This document shows, in pieces, positions 13,889 through 25,454 of a stretch of DNA of 64,000 nucleotides. A model generated the notes under the pieces. That model worked only from the letters and a program-made list of their open reading frames with translations, was not told the DNA's origin and did no database searches. This stretch comes from Dolomedes plantarius. Lineage: Eukaryota > Arthropoda > Arachnida > Araneae > Dolomedidae. A program made the position numbers and the translations under genes. The DNA lies in the NCBI GenBank assembly GCA_907164885.2, contig OU015490.1, positions 213,555,844 to 213,619,843 of the forward strand, read 5' to 3'. How positions within the stretch are numbered: position 1 is the stretch's first letter; each line of letters begins with the position of its first letter.

Positions 13889-14351
13889 TTAACCCTTCAG
13901 CGGGCGCTCCAAATTTTTAGAACACCAGCAGGCTCGCGTGCACAAAGGGCAATGTTTCTTTCAACCTTGATTAATTCTTTTGAAATAAACTTTTTCTTTT
14001 GAAATTGAAAATAATAATTCTGAGTTTTATGACAAGATATAAAATGTTGATAATATTGAGATATATTTTTAATTAAAGGCCAAAGAATGCAGATACAATC
14101 GCATTATTTCAAAACTGTCCGGTTTGTTGTATCTAAGGACAACTTGTGAATTGATTCCTATTATGTCCAAAAACCTAAAAAAACAATGAGATTGTCAATC
14201 CGAGTGATAAGGGGGATGCCGTGTAATAGCTGCACATTTGATCGACTTCATCAACTCCTGCTTTTGTCGTATTGTAATGAAGAATAATCGTTGGTTTACC
14301 ACGGTTAAATCACGACTAACAAATGAATGGGAAGGAATACTTGGGTCAGAA
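13889..14351 (-). pseudogene. piggyBac transposase fragment with one terminus
   Basis: TTAACCCTTCAGCGGGCGC at 13889 looks like a piggyBac end (TTAA plus C-rich start). On the minus strand from about 14310 to 14050 two frames encode a typical piggyBac C-terminal catalytic segment: K-P-T-I-I-L-H-Y-N, then T-K-A-G-V-D-E-V-D-Q-M (around 14265, holding the third catalytic Asp). After a frameshift and lost sequence the second frame gives L-D-I-I-G-I-N-S-Q-V-V (around 14140). This matches the family pattern G-V-D-x2-D-Q-M followed by I-x-G-I-N-S. The N-terminal two thirds and the other TIR are absent, so it is a remnant. Confidence 0.7.
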
Positions 14352-14924
14352 AACCTCCATTAGAAAGGGTGTAGCTATAAACAGAAACTGCTTAGAACAT
14401 TCAAACCTTACATGTAAAAACAAACCATTCAAAATTACGAAAATGTTGCACTTTATACACTGGAGTTCCCGCTGAAGAATTAAACAGAGTAAGAGTGACT
14501 GTAACTGATAATTAAGACACATAAAATTACTGTTTGATAACTGTACTACAATATATGACACGTTGTAGAGGTCTTAAAGAACTACCAAAATGCATATGTT
14601 GTGCCCTTTAATTTATTTTCTATATTTCCTTTCCATCTTTGTTAACTTTAAAAATTATCACAGTGCATTATAAACCAAGAATTCTTTAATGTAACATAAG
14701 TATCGTAACTACCAAGAAAATATTGAAACCTTCTGATAAATAAGAAATTATTTATTTTACTGCGACGTAAATGTCATATGTATCGAGTCAATGATTGAAC
14801 ATATCCATTAGAATCCTAAATGTTACATTAAGAGTAGGTTTAGTGAGATTGTAGGAGTCATGAATACTTCCGCCTCGGAAGAAGGATTTCATTTAGTCTT
14901 ACACTATCTTAAGTGATTTAATGG

Positions 14925-15566
14925 GACAAGGGACCTTCAATCTCGAATTTTTTAATTATTAAAATTCAATTCTATATATAAAATGATAATAATTTGTATC
15001 CTTTTCTACTGCATTAATGACCCTTGGAATTCGAAATAAGGATTTATTGACAGAATAGTGCCTGTTTTTCAAATTTTCTTTCAAAAATGGTAGCATTTTT
15101 CAAATGCTCCGTGCTTATTTTAAATCCTTTAAAAACCTTAATTTTTTAAATATAAATTTACCTTATATATATAAACATAACTGTGGATTGATTTTTTTGT
15201 ATGAATCCAAAACCATAAATAATAGTTATTTTTTAATCTTCCTGTTATTTTTTATGTTTTTGCTTTATTTCATGGTCTATAAGGAGGAAAAATATTTGTG
15301 GTTTCAAAGAATTTTTCCACAGTTTTATGGTAAACCCTTCAATTTACAATTCTGAGAAATTTAGAAGAAATTCAAAGAAAATGAATGTGCGTGGAGCATT
15401 TTGAAAAATTCTAGCATTTTTGAAGATTTTTTTGAAAAACGGCTCTTTATCCTCCACAAAATACTTATTTGTGAATTCTAAGTGTCTTTAAGTAATTTTA
15501 TTTTGTATATAGAGTGAAATATGGAAAAATTTAAAAGAAACAGGTTGAAGGTCCCTTTTCCCTTTA
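14925..15566. mobile_element. MITE family R, copy 1 (about 640 bp)
   Basis: Ends are inverted: GGGACAAGGGACCTTCAA at the left and TTGAAGGTCCCTTTTCCC at the right. The interior is AT-rich and contains a distinctive stretch (15320-15480) that recurs at 42500-42700, 47230-47400 and 55790-55990, all in the same orientation. The open frame at 15104-15355 lies inside this repeat and is not taken as a gene. Confidence 0.6.
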
Positions 15567-15680
15567 AATACAACAATTTTGTAATGGGTTGTGAAAGAGA
15601 GAGAAAGTGGCGAGAAGACTGCTGTATAAACCGGTTAGAGTCAGAGCAATATCATATATCATTTTAATTTATCATTAAGG

Positions 15681-16786
15681 GGAGTCATCACCTTTGCACA
15701 AGTTGAAAAGACAGAATTTTTGCTGTTTGTTCGAACTTCTATAATTTTTTTATTTATATTGTCCATTATATAAGAAATTTTCAGTATTAGTTCTCTAAAC
15801 TTCATAGATTATGTTCCCTGAATTAATTTTATTACAAGTAAATAAGAATTTTGTTTATGAAGTAAGAAGTTAGTGCACTTATTTAAAATTTCAAATTTAT
15901 ACTGATACACTGCGCGCAGACTTACAACAACACTAATTAAGTTTCAATAATAATTTTTGCATTTTTATGATGCTAAAACATTACGTATATTTCTACAAAC
16001 ATTTAAATTTCAAAATACCTAAAAATATTTACTCTAGGAGAATCAGATTTTATAAAAACTGAAAAAGCCTATTAAAATTACAAGTCTAATGCTATAAATT
16101 CATAGTAAAATAATTTTTTAAGAAAAAATTAAATGCAGATTTTTGGTAGTATCATTATAGACCTATCCTGCAAATATGAAAGCAATATCTGCAGTAGTTT
16201 TCTTTATACAGTATGCGCAAGCATCAAAATGATCATATCGAGAAAAAGGCTTCTATGTTCCCACACTGGTAATGTTTCCATTGGAACCGCTTATTTCGTG
16301 TCATAGTTTTTAATGTTCTAGTTGAAATATTTTAACGCGGTTTGTTTTAAATGATTCCGAAATTCTCAAATATTCTAAAATGCAAAAATATTCGAAAATA
16401 CAACAATTTTTTGAAGGTTCAAATTTGATGACTCTATGTTAAAAGTTTTTTCTTTCAATGAAATATTCTGTATGAAACTACAATGCGACTGTAAAGGAAA
16501 TTTTAATTTTTGAGATACATTTATAAAAATTTTTATTTGAGTAATATTTATTTCAATAATTTTAGAAATATTTATTAATTCAATTTAATAATTGTAGAAA
16601 TATTTAATATTTTAATTAATTAATATCATAAATAATTAATTTCTTGTTTCAAATATTTCTAAGATAATATTTAAAAAACTTTTAATTTTGTTATTGGAAG
16701 TAAAATATTTACTATTATCCTAATTTTTTTAGATCACCCTTGCGTGGGTTAAACAGTGTAACAGTGTCTGTACTTTAAAAATAACT
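15681..16786. other. AT-rich stretch
   Basis: No genes seen. Short AT-rich tandem motifs of the TTTAATAATTTTAGAAATAT type occur at 16550-16630 and recur at 18720-19440 and 20395-20590. Confidence 0.5.
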
Positions 16787-16898
16787 AGATGTTTTCCTGG
16801 CGTTGCCCGGGTATTTATTTATCCCAATATTTTATTAGACAGGAAAATGGTTAAATTTTATCTATAGTGTAAAATCGAAGAAATTTTATTAACAGGTA

Positions 16899-17186
16899 CA
16901 GGGTGTCCATAATTAAAGTCCCACTTTCAAAAGGCTGCAAAAAAAGAACCACTGGTCAGAAAAATTTGAACTGAATATACTGGAAAAAGGGGGAAACGAT
17001 TTGGCATGATAAAAAAAAGTTCCAAATGTATCAATTGATGGCGCTGTAAGATTATGGAACTTTTTTTATTATGCCAAATAGTTTCCCCCTTCTTCCAGTA
17101 TATTCAGTTCAAATTTGAAGTCATTTTGACCAGTGGCTCTTTTTTTGCAGCCTTTTGAAAGTGCTACTTTAATTATGGACACCCTG
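16899..17186. mobile_element. Palindromic TA-flanked MITE, 288 bp
   Basis: Starts CAGGGTGTCCATAATTAAAG and ends with its inverse, flanked by TA on both sides (16897-16898 and 17187-17188). Arms of about 125 bp are over 90% identical by eye, so the whole copy can fold into one hairpin. TA duplication and CAGGGTGTCC ends fit a Tc1/mariner-type MITE. Confidence 0.8.
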
Positions 17187-17284
17187 TATTTCAAAGTATA
17201 TGTACAGTACACAAATTATAGAGTAAAATTACAAATTCCCTATAATATTAATTTAACGCAAAATTTTAATTATTAACAACATTT

Positions 17285-17960
17285 TTAGTCTCCCCTATTC
17301 ATCCCAGTGACCCCGAAAACTATGGATTCGGTATTACTCTCGGTCATTTTGGACATTTTGTTTTTTACCCCTTCTTTCACCCTCTACCCAATGCTGATAG
17401 GTGGCTGAACTTGCAATTATTCGGCATCGGGAGTGTCACTATTGATCTCAGTGACCTCAAAAACTATGGACTCGGCACTACTGTCGGTCATTTTGGACAT
17501 TTTATTTTTCACCCCTTCTTTCCCCTCCATCCAATGCTGATAGGCTGCTGAACTAGCACTTAAACGGTATCGGGAGTGTCACTATTCATCTCAATGACCA
17601 CAAAAACTATGGATTCGACACTACTCTCGGTCATTTTGGACGTTTCATTTCTCACCCCTTCTTTTCCCCTCCCTGCAACGGTGATAGGCGGCTGAACTTG
17701 CACTTAAATGGCATCAGGACTATCACTATTCATCTGAGTGACCACAAAACCTATGGATTCGACACTACTCTCATTCATTTTGGACATTTTATTTCCCCCC
17801 TCCCTCTTCTGAAAGCTGATGGTGCTGAACTTGCACTTAAATGACATCGGGAGTGCCACTTTTCATGTCAGTGACCACCAAAACTATGGATTCGACCCTA
17901 ATATCAGTCTTTTCGAATATTTTTGTATGCCCACCCCTTCCCTCCCTAGGGTTGCTAGGG
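17285..17960 (+). repeat. Minisatellite, five units of about 145 bp
   Basis: Each unit carries CAGTGACC, an AAAACTATGGATTCG block, TCGGTCATTTTGGACATTTT, a pyrimidine-rich CCCCTTCTTTC stretch and GCTGAACTTGCACTTAAA. Unit starts are near 17300, 17445, 17590, 17735 and 17865. Divergence between units is roughly 10-25%. Confidence 0.85.
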
Positions 17961-18359
17961 TTGTTTCTTCCCAGATTGTAAGTCATACATGTACCAAGTT
18001 TAGTTTAAATTGCACCAGACGTTCCAGAGTGATTCTGAAACATACCAACACATCCATTTTTACATACAGAATTATACATTTCAAATACGCTTCAAAATAT
18101 GTACTACAATGAGATATAACACTTTATTTGTTTGCTTTATGGAATTGTTTTCCTTTGCTTCATTCCCATGTTTCTTAAATATAAAATAATATTAAAGTGC
18201 ATTATATGCAAATGATTTTTCAACTAAACATAAATGTTATTGTTTTACGAACATTTCTAACTATCACACAAAGATTGAACTGTTCTGAAAAATAATAAAT
18301 TATTCACTTTACTGCGAAGGAAACGTCATATATACCTACAGATGAATGATTTCCTTTAG

Positions 18360-19640
18360 TATCACACTCTCTTGAGTGATGATTTAAATGCAATACTAAT
18401 TTTGAAAAGTGTTGTGAAAGAGAGAGAAAGTGAGAAGTACTGTGATGTAAAAACTGGCTAGTGTCGATGGAATGTCGTATTTAATTTAATTGATAATTTA
18501 AGCTTATTTTTAAATATTTTTAGAGGAAATATTAAATTTAGAAATATTCAATTTAAAAATTAATTTTAATTTAAAATAAAATTTTAATTTTTACATTGAA
18601 TATTCTCACAATGAATTTTGTATAAACTTTACATGAACATTTAACTATGCAATTTTATTTTACATAGTTAAATGTTTCTAAAATTTTAATATTAAAAAAT
18701 ATAATCTTAAATATATTTAATTTAAGTGTAAATATTTAATTATTCTAGAAATATTTAATAATTTTATTTAGTCTAAAACTGTCTAATTTTAAATGCCTTG
18801 GGGAATGTGGGGTGCCGTTCAATGTAAAAACAGGTTAGCGCCATGAGAGCATCGTATTTAATTTAATTTATCAATTAAGTTTGTTTTTACAATATTTTTA
18901 ACAGAAATTTTAATTTTAAAAAAATCAGTATAAACAATTTAATTTTGGAAATTAAATATTTCTAAAATTTTATTATTAAAAAATAATAATTTTAGAAATA
19001 TTTAATTTTAGAATAAATATTTAAGTATTTTGGATTTAAAAATTTTTTAGAAATATTTAATTATTCAAATTAATCTTGCACTCTCTTACTGCAATTAAAT
19101 CAATTAAGAGAGTGATTTAAATGCAGTAAGAGAGTAATTTTGAAATGGATTGTGAAAGGAAATTAAAGTGGGGAGCACTGCGGTGCAAAAACAGGTGGGC
19201 GTCAGGGAAATATTCTGTTTAATTTAATTGATCATTTAAGTTTATTTTGAGAGGAAATTTTAATTTTGAAACATTCAGTGTAAATATTTTAATTTTATAA
19301 ATTAAATATTTTTTTTAAAATTTCAATATTAAAATATAATTATTTATTAGATATTTAATTTAACAATACATATTTAATAATTTTAGAAATATTTAACATT
19401 TACTTTAAAATTTTAGAAATACTAAGCAATTTAATTTAGTCTAATACTCTCTTACTGCATTTAAATCACTTAAGAGTTGCATTTAAATGCCGGTAAAGAG
19501 GTAATTTTCAAATGGATTGTAAAAGAGAAAGAAAGGGAGGAACAGTTCAATGCAAAAATCCGTCAACATCAAGTGACTATCGTATTTAATTTAATTTATC
19601 ATTTAAGTTCATTTTTTAGGATACTCTTTGAATGAAATAT
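18360..19640 (+). repeat. Decayed tandem array, four units of about 360 bp
   Basis: The block GGATTGTGAAAGAGA...CAAAAACAGGTTAGCGTCA...CGTATTTAATTTAATTTATC appears starting near 18405, 18785, 19140 and 19505. It is the end sequence of the 13672-15680 element. Two units contain a short palindrome built from ACTCTCTTACTGCA and its inverse (19079-19137 and 19440-19500). Confidence 0.65.
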
Positions 19641-21520
19641 TCCATATGAAATAACAGTGTAAGATCTTTTTTTTATTTCTTGATCTAAGAATATGTATTT
19701 GGAAGTAAATTTATTTTAGATCAGTAAACCATTTCTGAAAACCTGATTGCAAATGTTTAGCGTAAGCAATTATTTGTGACTGTGGAATATGTTCTGACGG
19801 AGTTGATATCCTAATATTCTTTAATTAAATCAAGAAAAACATAATTTAAATCAAACTAAACATATGAGTCTTTTGTGAAATATAAAAATATTTCTTAGTG
19901 ATATATACTTTAATTACATATCGAAAATAATTACTATTGTTGTACATATAAAAAAAACGGATAACATGAGGTAGATTTATTTGATTGAGATCAATCAGGA
20001 TAATGTTTTACGTCGATTTATTAAAAGCGGTTTTTATAAATATACATATGCAGAATTTAAATTTGCATACTTTCAAATTATTTTTTCTTTACATATAATA
20101 TCTGAATAGGCAGAGAGTATAAAGATTTTTGGAAGTAGATTTTTATTTGCCAATTTCTTTAATTATCTACCAAAAAAGGAATAACATAAATATTTATACC
20201 ATTAAAATTTTTAAATATATTTATTGCCGGAAGATGAATTATATTATTCCCAGTTGAATAAATAAAAACTGATTGCAAATATTGAGCATAATAAATAATT
20301 CTTTAGAATTATGGAATATTTCCTGATGAAGTTGGTATTATATAACAATGCAACTTTAGGGAAACTTTTAATTTTTGATGTAAAAAATATAAAATTTTTA
20401 TCTTATTAATATTAAATTTAATAATTTTAGAAATATTTACTAATTCAATTTAATATATTTAGAAATATTTCAAAATTCAATTTAATAGTTTTAAAAATAT
20501 TTTCTTATTCAATTTAATAATATTAGGAATATTTAAAGATTAAATTTAATAATTTTAGTAATATTTAATTCCTAAGATTAAATATTTCTAAAATTACATT
20601 TCTAAAATTTAAACCTAGCAATCTTTAATTAAATGAAGTAAGATATAATTTTAATTAAACTAAATATATGAATTTTACCTTTAAAAATTTTTTCAAGTGC
20701 TTGCAAACGGTTCATAGATATTCGATAAACGTTACCATTCAGCATCTGGTGTAATAATTTCTAAAGTGAAATTCATTACGTGCTAACAAAAATATTTGTT
20801 TGGTTAATGAAACACCGAAATTTGGAATAATGTTGTGCATAACGTACAGCATACGTGTTACCATTCAAGAAATCCATTAGTAAAACTTTTTAATTAATTT
20901 TAGAATTTTTAAAGCTGCGTAAAATGTAAGACTATTTTTAGAAATTTTAATATCATTTTCAAGAAAACAGTTAATTAGATACGATGCACCTCTATTATGA
21001 AAAAGTGTTATTGATTTAATACTTAAAAGATAGGAACCGAAAATTGTTTTTTCCCTTGAACACTATTCAATTTTGGAATTTACGCTTCTTTATATTGACA
21101 TGCTTATTAGATAATTTGACTTACGCACTATCTATTTCACTTTTAAATTGCAGCGTCTCCCTTTTAAATTTATGTCAAAGTGAATTTTAGTTTAAAATCT
21201 ATTAAAGAACAAGTTTTTTAACATTTTATTTTATATAAAAGTACTCTGAAAATCATTTCAATTGTAATTATTTTTCGTTTAAAATACCCTTTGCTTTCTA
21301 CAGTAAACGAAAGCTTTCATAATTGTATGTTCAAATCATTCATTTAAAAAAAATCTTTTCATTAAAATCACGGTTAAAATTAATTGAAATTGAAAATTCT
21401 TATCACATTCAAATTTTAAAACATACTTATCGCGTGTACTAAACACAGCATTCTCGTAAGAAACCTTTATTTAGTTATAAAATTATTTGAGTTTAATATG
21501 TTTCCTTGAAGAAATATAAT
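19641..21520. other. AT-rich stretch with a 31-bp AT minisatellite
   Basis: At 20395-20590 a unit close to AATTTAATAATTTTAGAAAT is repeated about six times with drift. Nothing else was recognised. Confidence 0.5.
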
Positions 21521-21535
21521 TCTACACCAGGCAAA

Positions 21536-22840
21536 TACAGAGGCTGTTCGCACATTTTTTAGACGATTTTGGTAAGCGGTAATAAAAAATTGTTTGCTGC
21601 AAAAGAAATAATTGCATATGTACTATATTTTTAAAAGTCAAAATTATCTTCTGCGGCTTTAAAGTTTTGTTTTTATTCAAAATGACGTTTTTAACAAAGC
21701 AGTGGTTCGAAGGCTACATTTATGCACTTTCCGAAGAGAAATATGCATACTCCGTTATCCAAAAACGATGTGAGAGTCATACTTTTGTGATATCTAAAGC
21801 GTCGATAGGTAATATCGTCAACAAGAAAGGAAAAAAACGTCAAATTGGAGCCTCAAGTGGGACAAAAATTCCAAACAAGTATCCAAGGAAAAAAACGGAC
21901 ATCTTCGACTATTACAAAGGTACGTTGTTTAATGTTAAAAGAAAATACCCTAGTCAAAGGACAGTTGCAAAATCATTAAAATGCTCGGTGTCCACTGTAA
22001 ACAAAATGATAAACGTTGATTTAAATCTTAAGAAAGCGAAAAAACGCAATGTGCATCGTCTTCTTCGAAATCATATCGCTGAACGCAGGACACGCTGCAG
22101 AATTCTATATGAGAAACACTTATCCAAAGAAAAATGGAAATCAATTGTCACAATAGATGAATCAAGGGTGTATTTAAATGATTGCAACAAAAAAAGAGCC
22201 ATTTATTATCATAAAAGGGGAGAAAAAAAATTTAAGTACATGGTTCAAAGAATCGAAAGAAAGTTTTTCTAAGGGATTCATGATTGTTGCTGGTTTTTCT
22301 TATAATGGCAAGTTAAAAATAAAGAGAGTGGAAAAAATGTCAAGATTAATTCCAAATACTATCAGGAACATATTTTATCGCCAATTTTTCTGAATTAAAT
22401 ACCATCGCTTTACCCACAGTGCCATCAATCTGTGAGACTCCATCAGGACAAAGCTAGCAGTCACACATCAAAATCCACTGTAAATTTCCTAAAAGAAATG
22501 GAACAAAAAACTGATATCAAGGCCATACCCTTCACTGATATCACTACTAAATCTCCCGATGTATCACCTATGGATTTTTGTGCTTTCGGACTTTTAAAAT
22601 CTGTATTATCCAAACGTCGTCCCAAAACCCTTACAGGACTCTGGAAAGCTGTGCAGGAGGAATGGGATAGAATACCTCTTCTGACACTTCAAAAGGCATT
22701 ATTATCCTGGAAATTGCGGTGTCGAAAGATAGTTCAGAATAAGGGATGTCAAATAGAACATTTAAACACAAGAATTTTATGCAATTTAGTTTTGTGAATA
22801 CAATATACATCGTCTAAAAAATGTGTGAACAGCCTCTGTA
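21536..22840 (+). mobile_element. Tc1/mariner element, DD41D type, 1.3 kb, complete ends
   Basis: A 30-bp terminal inverted repeat starting CAGAGGCTGTTCGCACATTT (21538) matches the right end (22838) with one mismatch and is flanked by TA (21536-21537 and 22839-22840). The length of 1,301 bp and one transposase frame are normal for the superfamily. A further 13-bp inverted repeat lies just outside the ends (21525-21537 and 22846-22858). Confidence 0.9.
21682..22797 (+). pseudogene. Tc1/mariner transposase, DD41D, frameshifted
   Basis: Cut-and-paste transposase. The start is the ATG at 21682 (M-T-F-L-T-K-Q-W-F); an upstream TTG in frame is not needed. An N-terminal helix-turn-helix region spans roughly residues 1-125. 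The first catalytic Asp is in V-T-I-D-E-S (about 22155), the second in H-Q-D-K-A-S-S-H (about 22440), and the third in S-P-D-V-S-P-M-D-F (about 22570). Exactly 41 residues separate the second and third Asp, the signature of the rosa-like DD41D group. Breaks are a one-base shift in the A-run at 22221-22230, a compensating shift in the A-run at 22331-22337, and an in-frame TAA at 22396. Intact length would be about 371 residues, typical. All three acidic residues survive, so decay looks recent. Confidence 0.85.
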
Positions 22841-22858
22841 ATAATTATTTGCCTGGTG

Positions 22859-22859
<1 letters not shown>

Positions 22860-22917
<58 letters not shown>
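22860..22917. repeat. (TA)n microsatellite, left part
   Basis: TA run ending at the left terminus of the Tigger element. The run resumes at the element's other end. Confidence 0.95.
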
Positions 22918-22920
<3 letters not shown>

Positions 22921-23043
22921 TGGAACCCCGATTTTACGTTTTTCATGGGACCAGCGGTAAAAAACGTACAAAGCGGGAAAACGTAAAATCGGGGTTAAAA
23001 AAAAATACGCATATTGTTCAAGAATTGACACTTACCGGATGAA

Positions 23044-24524
23044 CTATCGGAAAAAATGTGTAATCTTTAATTGTTTTTTGCTTTCCGATAGAATTTCAAC
23101 TACAGCACGTTCAATACTAACAATTTTTCGCAAATTTGCTTCTTGGTTTGCATTCGAAACTAAAAATTGCTTCAGATTTTTTATGCTTTGAATTGCTTGA
23201 TGAGCTGTGGGTACTACAACCTCCGTTATTTCTTCTTCATCTTCATCACCACTATCATCGGAAGCGGGCATTAAATTAGATATCGGAGGAATTTGTGAAG
23301 TGATGAGATGTGTGTCGCAGTCGATATACGCGTCATCGACTTCCGGAAGATTTTCACATTCAGCCAACAAATCTTCTGTTATTTCATTGTAATCTGAAGG
23401 TGAAGGGCTAATTTCATCGTTGGATTCCGAGAAACCTGATTTATTAAAAATATTGGTAACGCATTTTTTGTCGACACTGTCCCACGCTGCAGAAATCAAA
23501 TTCAGAGCTTCTAGAACATTTATCTTTGCTGTAGAAGCATCATGCAGGTCACCGAAATCAATAAAAAGAAGTGATTTCCTAACCAGTTGTTTCCTGTAAT
23601 GTGATTTAAATGATCGGATAATTCCCAGATCGAAAGGTTGAAGTTCGCTTGTGCAGTTTGCTGGAAAAAATTCTACTCGCACATTTTTCAATTTAAGATC
23701 CAAATGAGAGGAGCAGTTATCAATAAAAATAATGATTTTTCGCTTCTGTAGTCGAATTTTATATCTAGTTTTCGAAGAAAATCTTCAAACAGCGATTGAG
23801 TCATCCAAGCCTTTTTATTCAAAGCGTAATCCGTGGTTAAACTTTTCACATTTTTGAAACACCGTGGTTTCTTTGCTCTACCGATCACAAGAGGCGTTAA
23901 TTTCTCACTTCCGTCAGCATTAGTACATAGTAAAACAGTTAAGCGTATTTTTGAAAGCTTTCCCCCGTGGCAATTTTCGCCTTTGACCGTCAATGTTTTG
24001 AAGGGTAACAAGTTGAAAAATAGTCCCGTCTCGTCGGCGTTGAATACGTCTCTTGGATTGTACTCCTTTAATAAATTTGGCAAAATGTTCTCTTTCCACT
24101 GCTGCACATTTGTAATATCCACACCATCGGATTCTCCACAGATAGATGTAAAACATAAATTGTTCCCTTTTTTTAAATCTGTCGATCCAGCCATTCGATG
24201 CAGAGAAGTCCTGGAGTTTAAGCCTTTCAACAATTTCAAGTGCCTTTTCTTTAACGATAGATCCGTTTATTGTAATTTTCGATTCCCGGGCTTGCTTGAA
24301 CCATTCCATTAAAATTTTTTCCACATCATCATACGGAGATGTCTTAAGCGTTTTCGTTTTTCAGCACTTAACTCTACTGAAGCTTCTTGCTTTAAAATCA
24401 TTTGCAAAGTTGAATATGCAATACCCAAAGATTTAGCAAGATCAATTTTAGTGCCATGAAGTTCTTTAGCTTTTTCGACGATTTCGGCCTTTTCGGCTAG
24501 AGAGAAACATTTTCGTTTAGACAT
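23044..24524 (-). pseudogene. Tigger/pogo transposase (CENP-B-like), frameshifted
   Basis: DDE transposase of the pogo/Tigger class. From the ATG at 24524 it reads M-S-K-R-K, a pipsqueak-type helix-turn-helix with S-L-A-E-K-A-E-I-V (residues about 5-55) and a second CENP-B-type DNA-binding domain ending G-W-I-D-R-F-K-K. The catalytic core has the first Asp in F-N-A-D-E-T-G (about 24034), the second in F-I-D-N-C-S-S-H (about 23720) and the third in L-Q-P-F-D-L-G (about 23630). Spacing between the second and third is 29 residues, normal for the family. The C-terminus is acidic then K-I-T-H-F-F-R before TAG. About 493 codons. Frameshifts near 24320, 24150 and 23750 split it into three frames; catalytic residues are kept. 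Confidence 0.85.
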
Positions 24525-24607
24525 CCTTCCTTCAGGTTAAGAACGCTTGACAGTGAGAAAAATGGTTACGATGCTCAAACGAACTTTTACAGACCAGCTG
24601 AAACCAG

Positions 24608-24639
24608 TTTTACCTTTAGCATGGTCAGGCACATGCTAA
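24608..24639. other. Hairpin in the Tigger 5' region
   Basis: ACCTTTAGCATG is followed after eight bases by CATGCTAAAGGT, and further TTTAGCATGG copies lie at 24670-24700. This short palindrome cluster sits just upstream of the transposase start and could bind a protein. Confidence 0.5.
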
Positions 24640-25215
24640 AGGTAGCAACATGCTAAAGACCACTTCTAACTTTAGCATGGCACCTTTTGCATGGTCTGGT
24701 CATAGAATTCCCCCCCCCCTCTTTCCATGTGAAGTGCGAACATTGGACAATTAAACCAAAAGAGATCCATCACCTCTTTCTCTTTTGTTGACAGAGAGTG
24801 ATCGAAGAATCGAAAGGCATTGCCGTTATTCTCCCCCACTTGCGGGATTCCCGTGCTTTTCTCCTTCCCCCACCCTTCTGATTTTGACACTGGGAAGAAA
24901 CCCCTTATGTCTACCACACACAAACAAAAGGACAATAAGAAGGAACAGAAAGAATGCCAGAACGCTTCAAACTGATAAGAAACAAGTTTTCTTGAAAGAA
25001 ATAACTCGAAAAAGTTTGCGTGAGCCCTGTAGAGGAAAAATGATTTTGATCTTGTCTTTAGAAAAAAACGTACTAAGCGGGATTTTCTGGAAAGGTATAA
25101 CGTAAAATCCGGGATATTTTAACATTATCGGTATAGGCAATTTTCATGGACCAGCAGAAAATGACGTAGGAAGCGGGATAACGTACGAAACGGACAACGT
25201 AAAATCGGGGTTCTA

Positions 25216-25218
<3 letters not shown>

Positions 25219-25287
<69 letters not shown>
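25219..25287. repeat. (TA)n microsatellite, right part
   Basis: TA run of about 69 bases directly following the right terminus of the Tigger element. Confidence 0.95.
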
Positions 25288-25290
<3 letters not shown>

Positions 25291-25454
25291 AAATAAAAGA
25301 GCGAAACTTAAAACTAAACCGAGAAAAAATATTTTTCTGGGTTTCTAGCTGTTGAGAAATAGCTGAGCTTGTTTTGGAACTTTAATTTAGCCTTTACTGA
25401 GGAAGTGTGTGTAGTAAAGAGCTTTTAAATTAAAATCTAGCTTTATTACATGTT

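Larger units (their letters stand above)
13672..15680. mobile_element. Element with about 90-bp inverted ends, 2.0 kb, nested
   Basis: The left arm 13672-13761 (starting CCTTGATGATAAATTAAAA) returns inverted at 15680-15589. Both contain CTAACCGGTTT, CCACTTTCTCTCTCTTTCAC and a CAGCAG/ACAGCAG block. The interior holds a piggyBac remnant and a MITE of another family. The arm sequence also recurs four times at 18.4-19.6 kb. The original superfamily is unknown; no target duplication is obvious. Confidence 0.55.
16787..18090 (+). repeat. Dispersed-repeat remnant around a minisatellite
   Basis: CCTGGCGTTGCCCGGGTAT at 16798 and the segment 17980-18050 (ATGTACCAAGTTTAGTTTAA and on) resemble recurring sequence found at many arthropod mobile-element copies. 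I recognise the style but not the family. The MITE at 16899 is inserted in it. Confidence 0.4.
22918..25218 (-). mobile_element. Tigger/pogo element, 2.3 kb, complete ends
   Basis: Termini CAGTGGAACCCCGATTTTAC (left) and its near-perfect inverse ending CGGGGTTCTACTG (right) are flanked by TA, as for pogo/Tigger. Sub-terminal copies of the end motif exist: 22979-22997 is the inverse of 22922-22940, so the left end can fold back, and related GCGGGA/ACGTA motifs recur at 25070-25200. One transposase lies on the minus strand. The element sits inside a (TA)n tract that continues on both sides. Confidence 0.9.

Noticed and set aside
15104..15355. 83-codon hydrophobic frame
   Set aside because: It lies within a repeated MITE (family R) and is not kept open in the other copies.
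23833..24312. 159-codon plus-strand frame
   Set aside because: It is the antisense shadow of the Tigger transposase on the minus strand.
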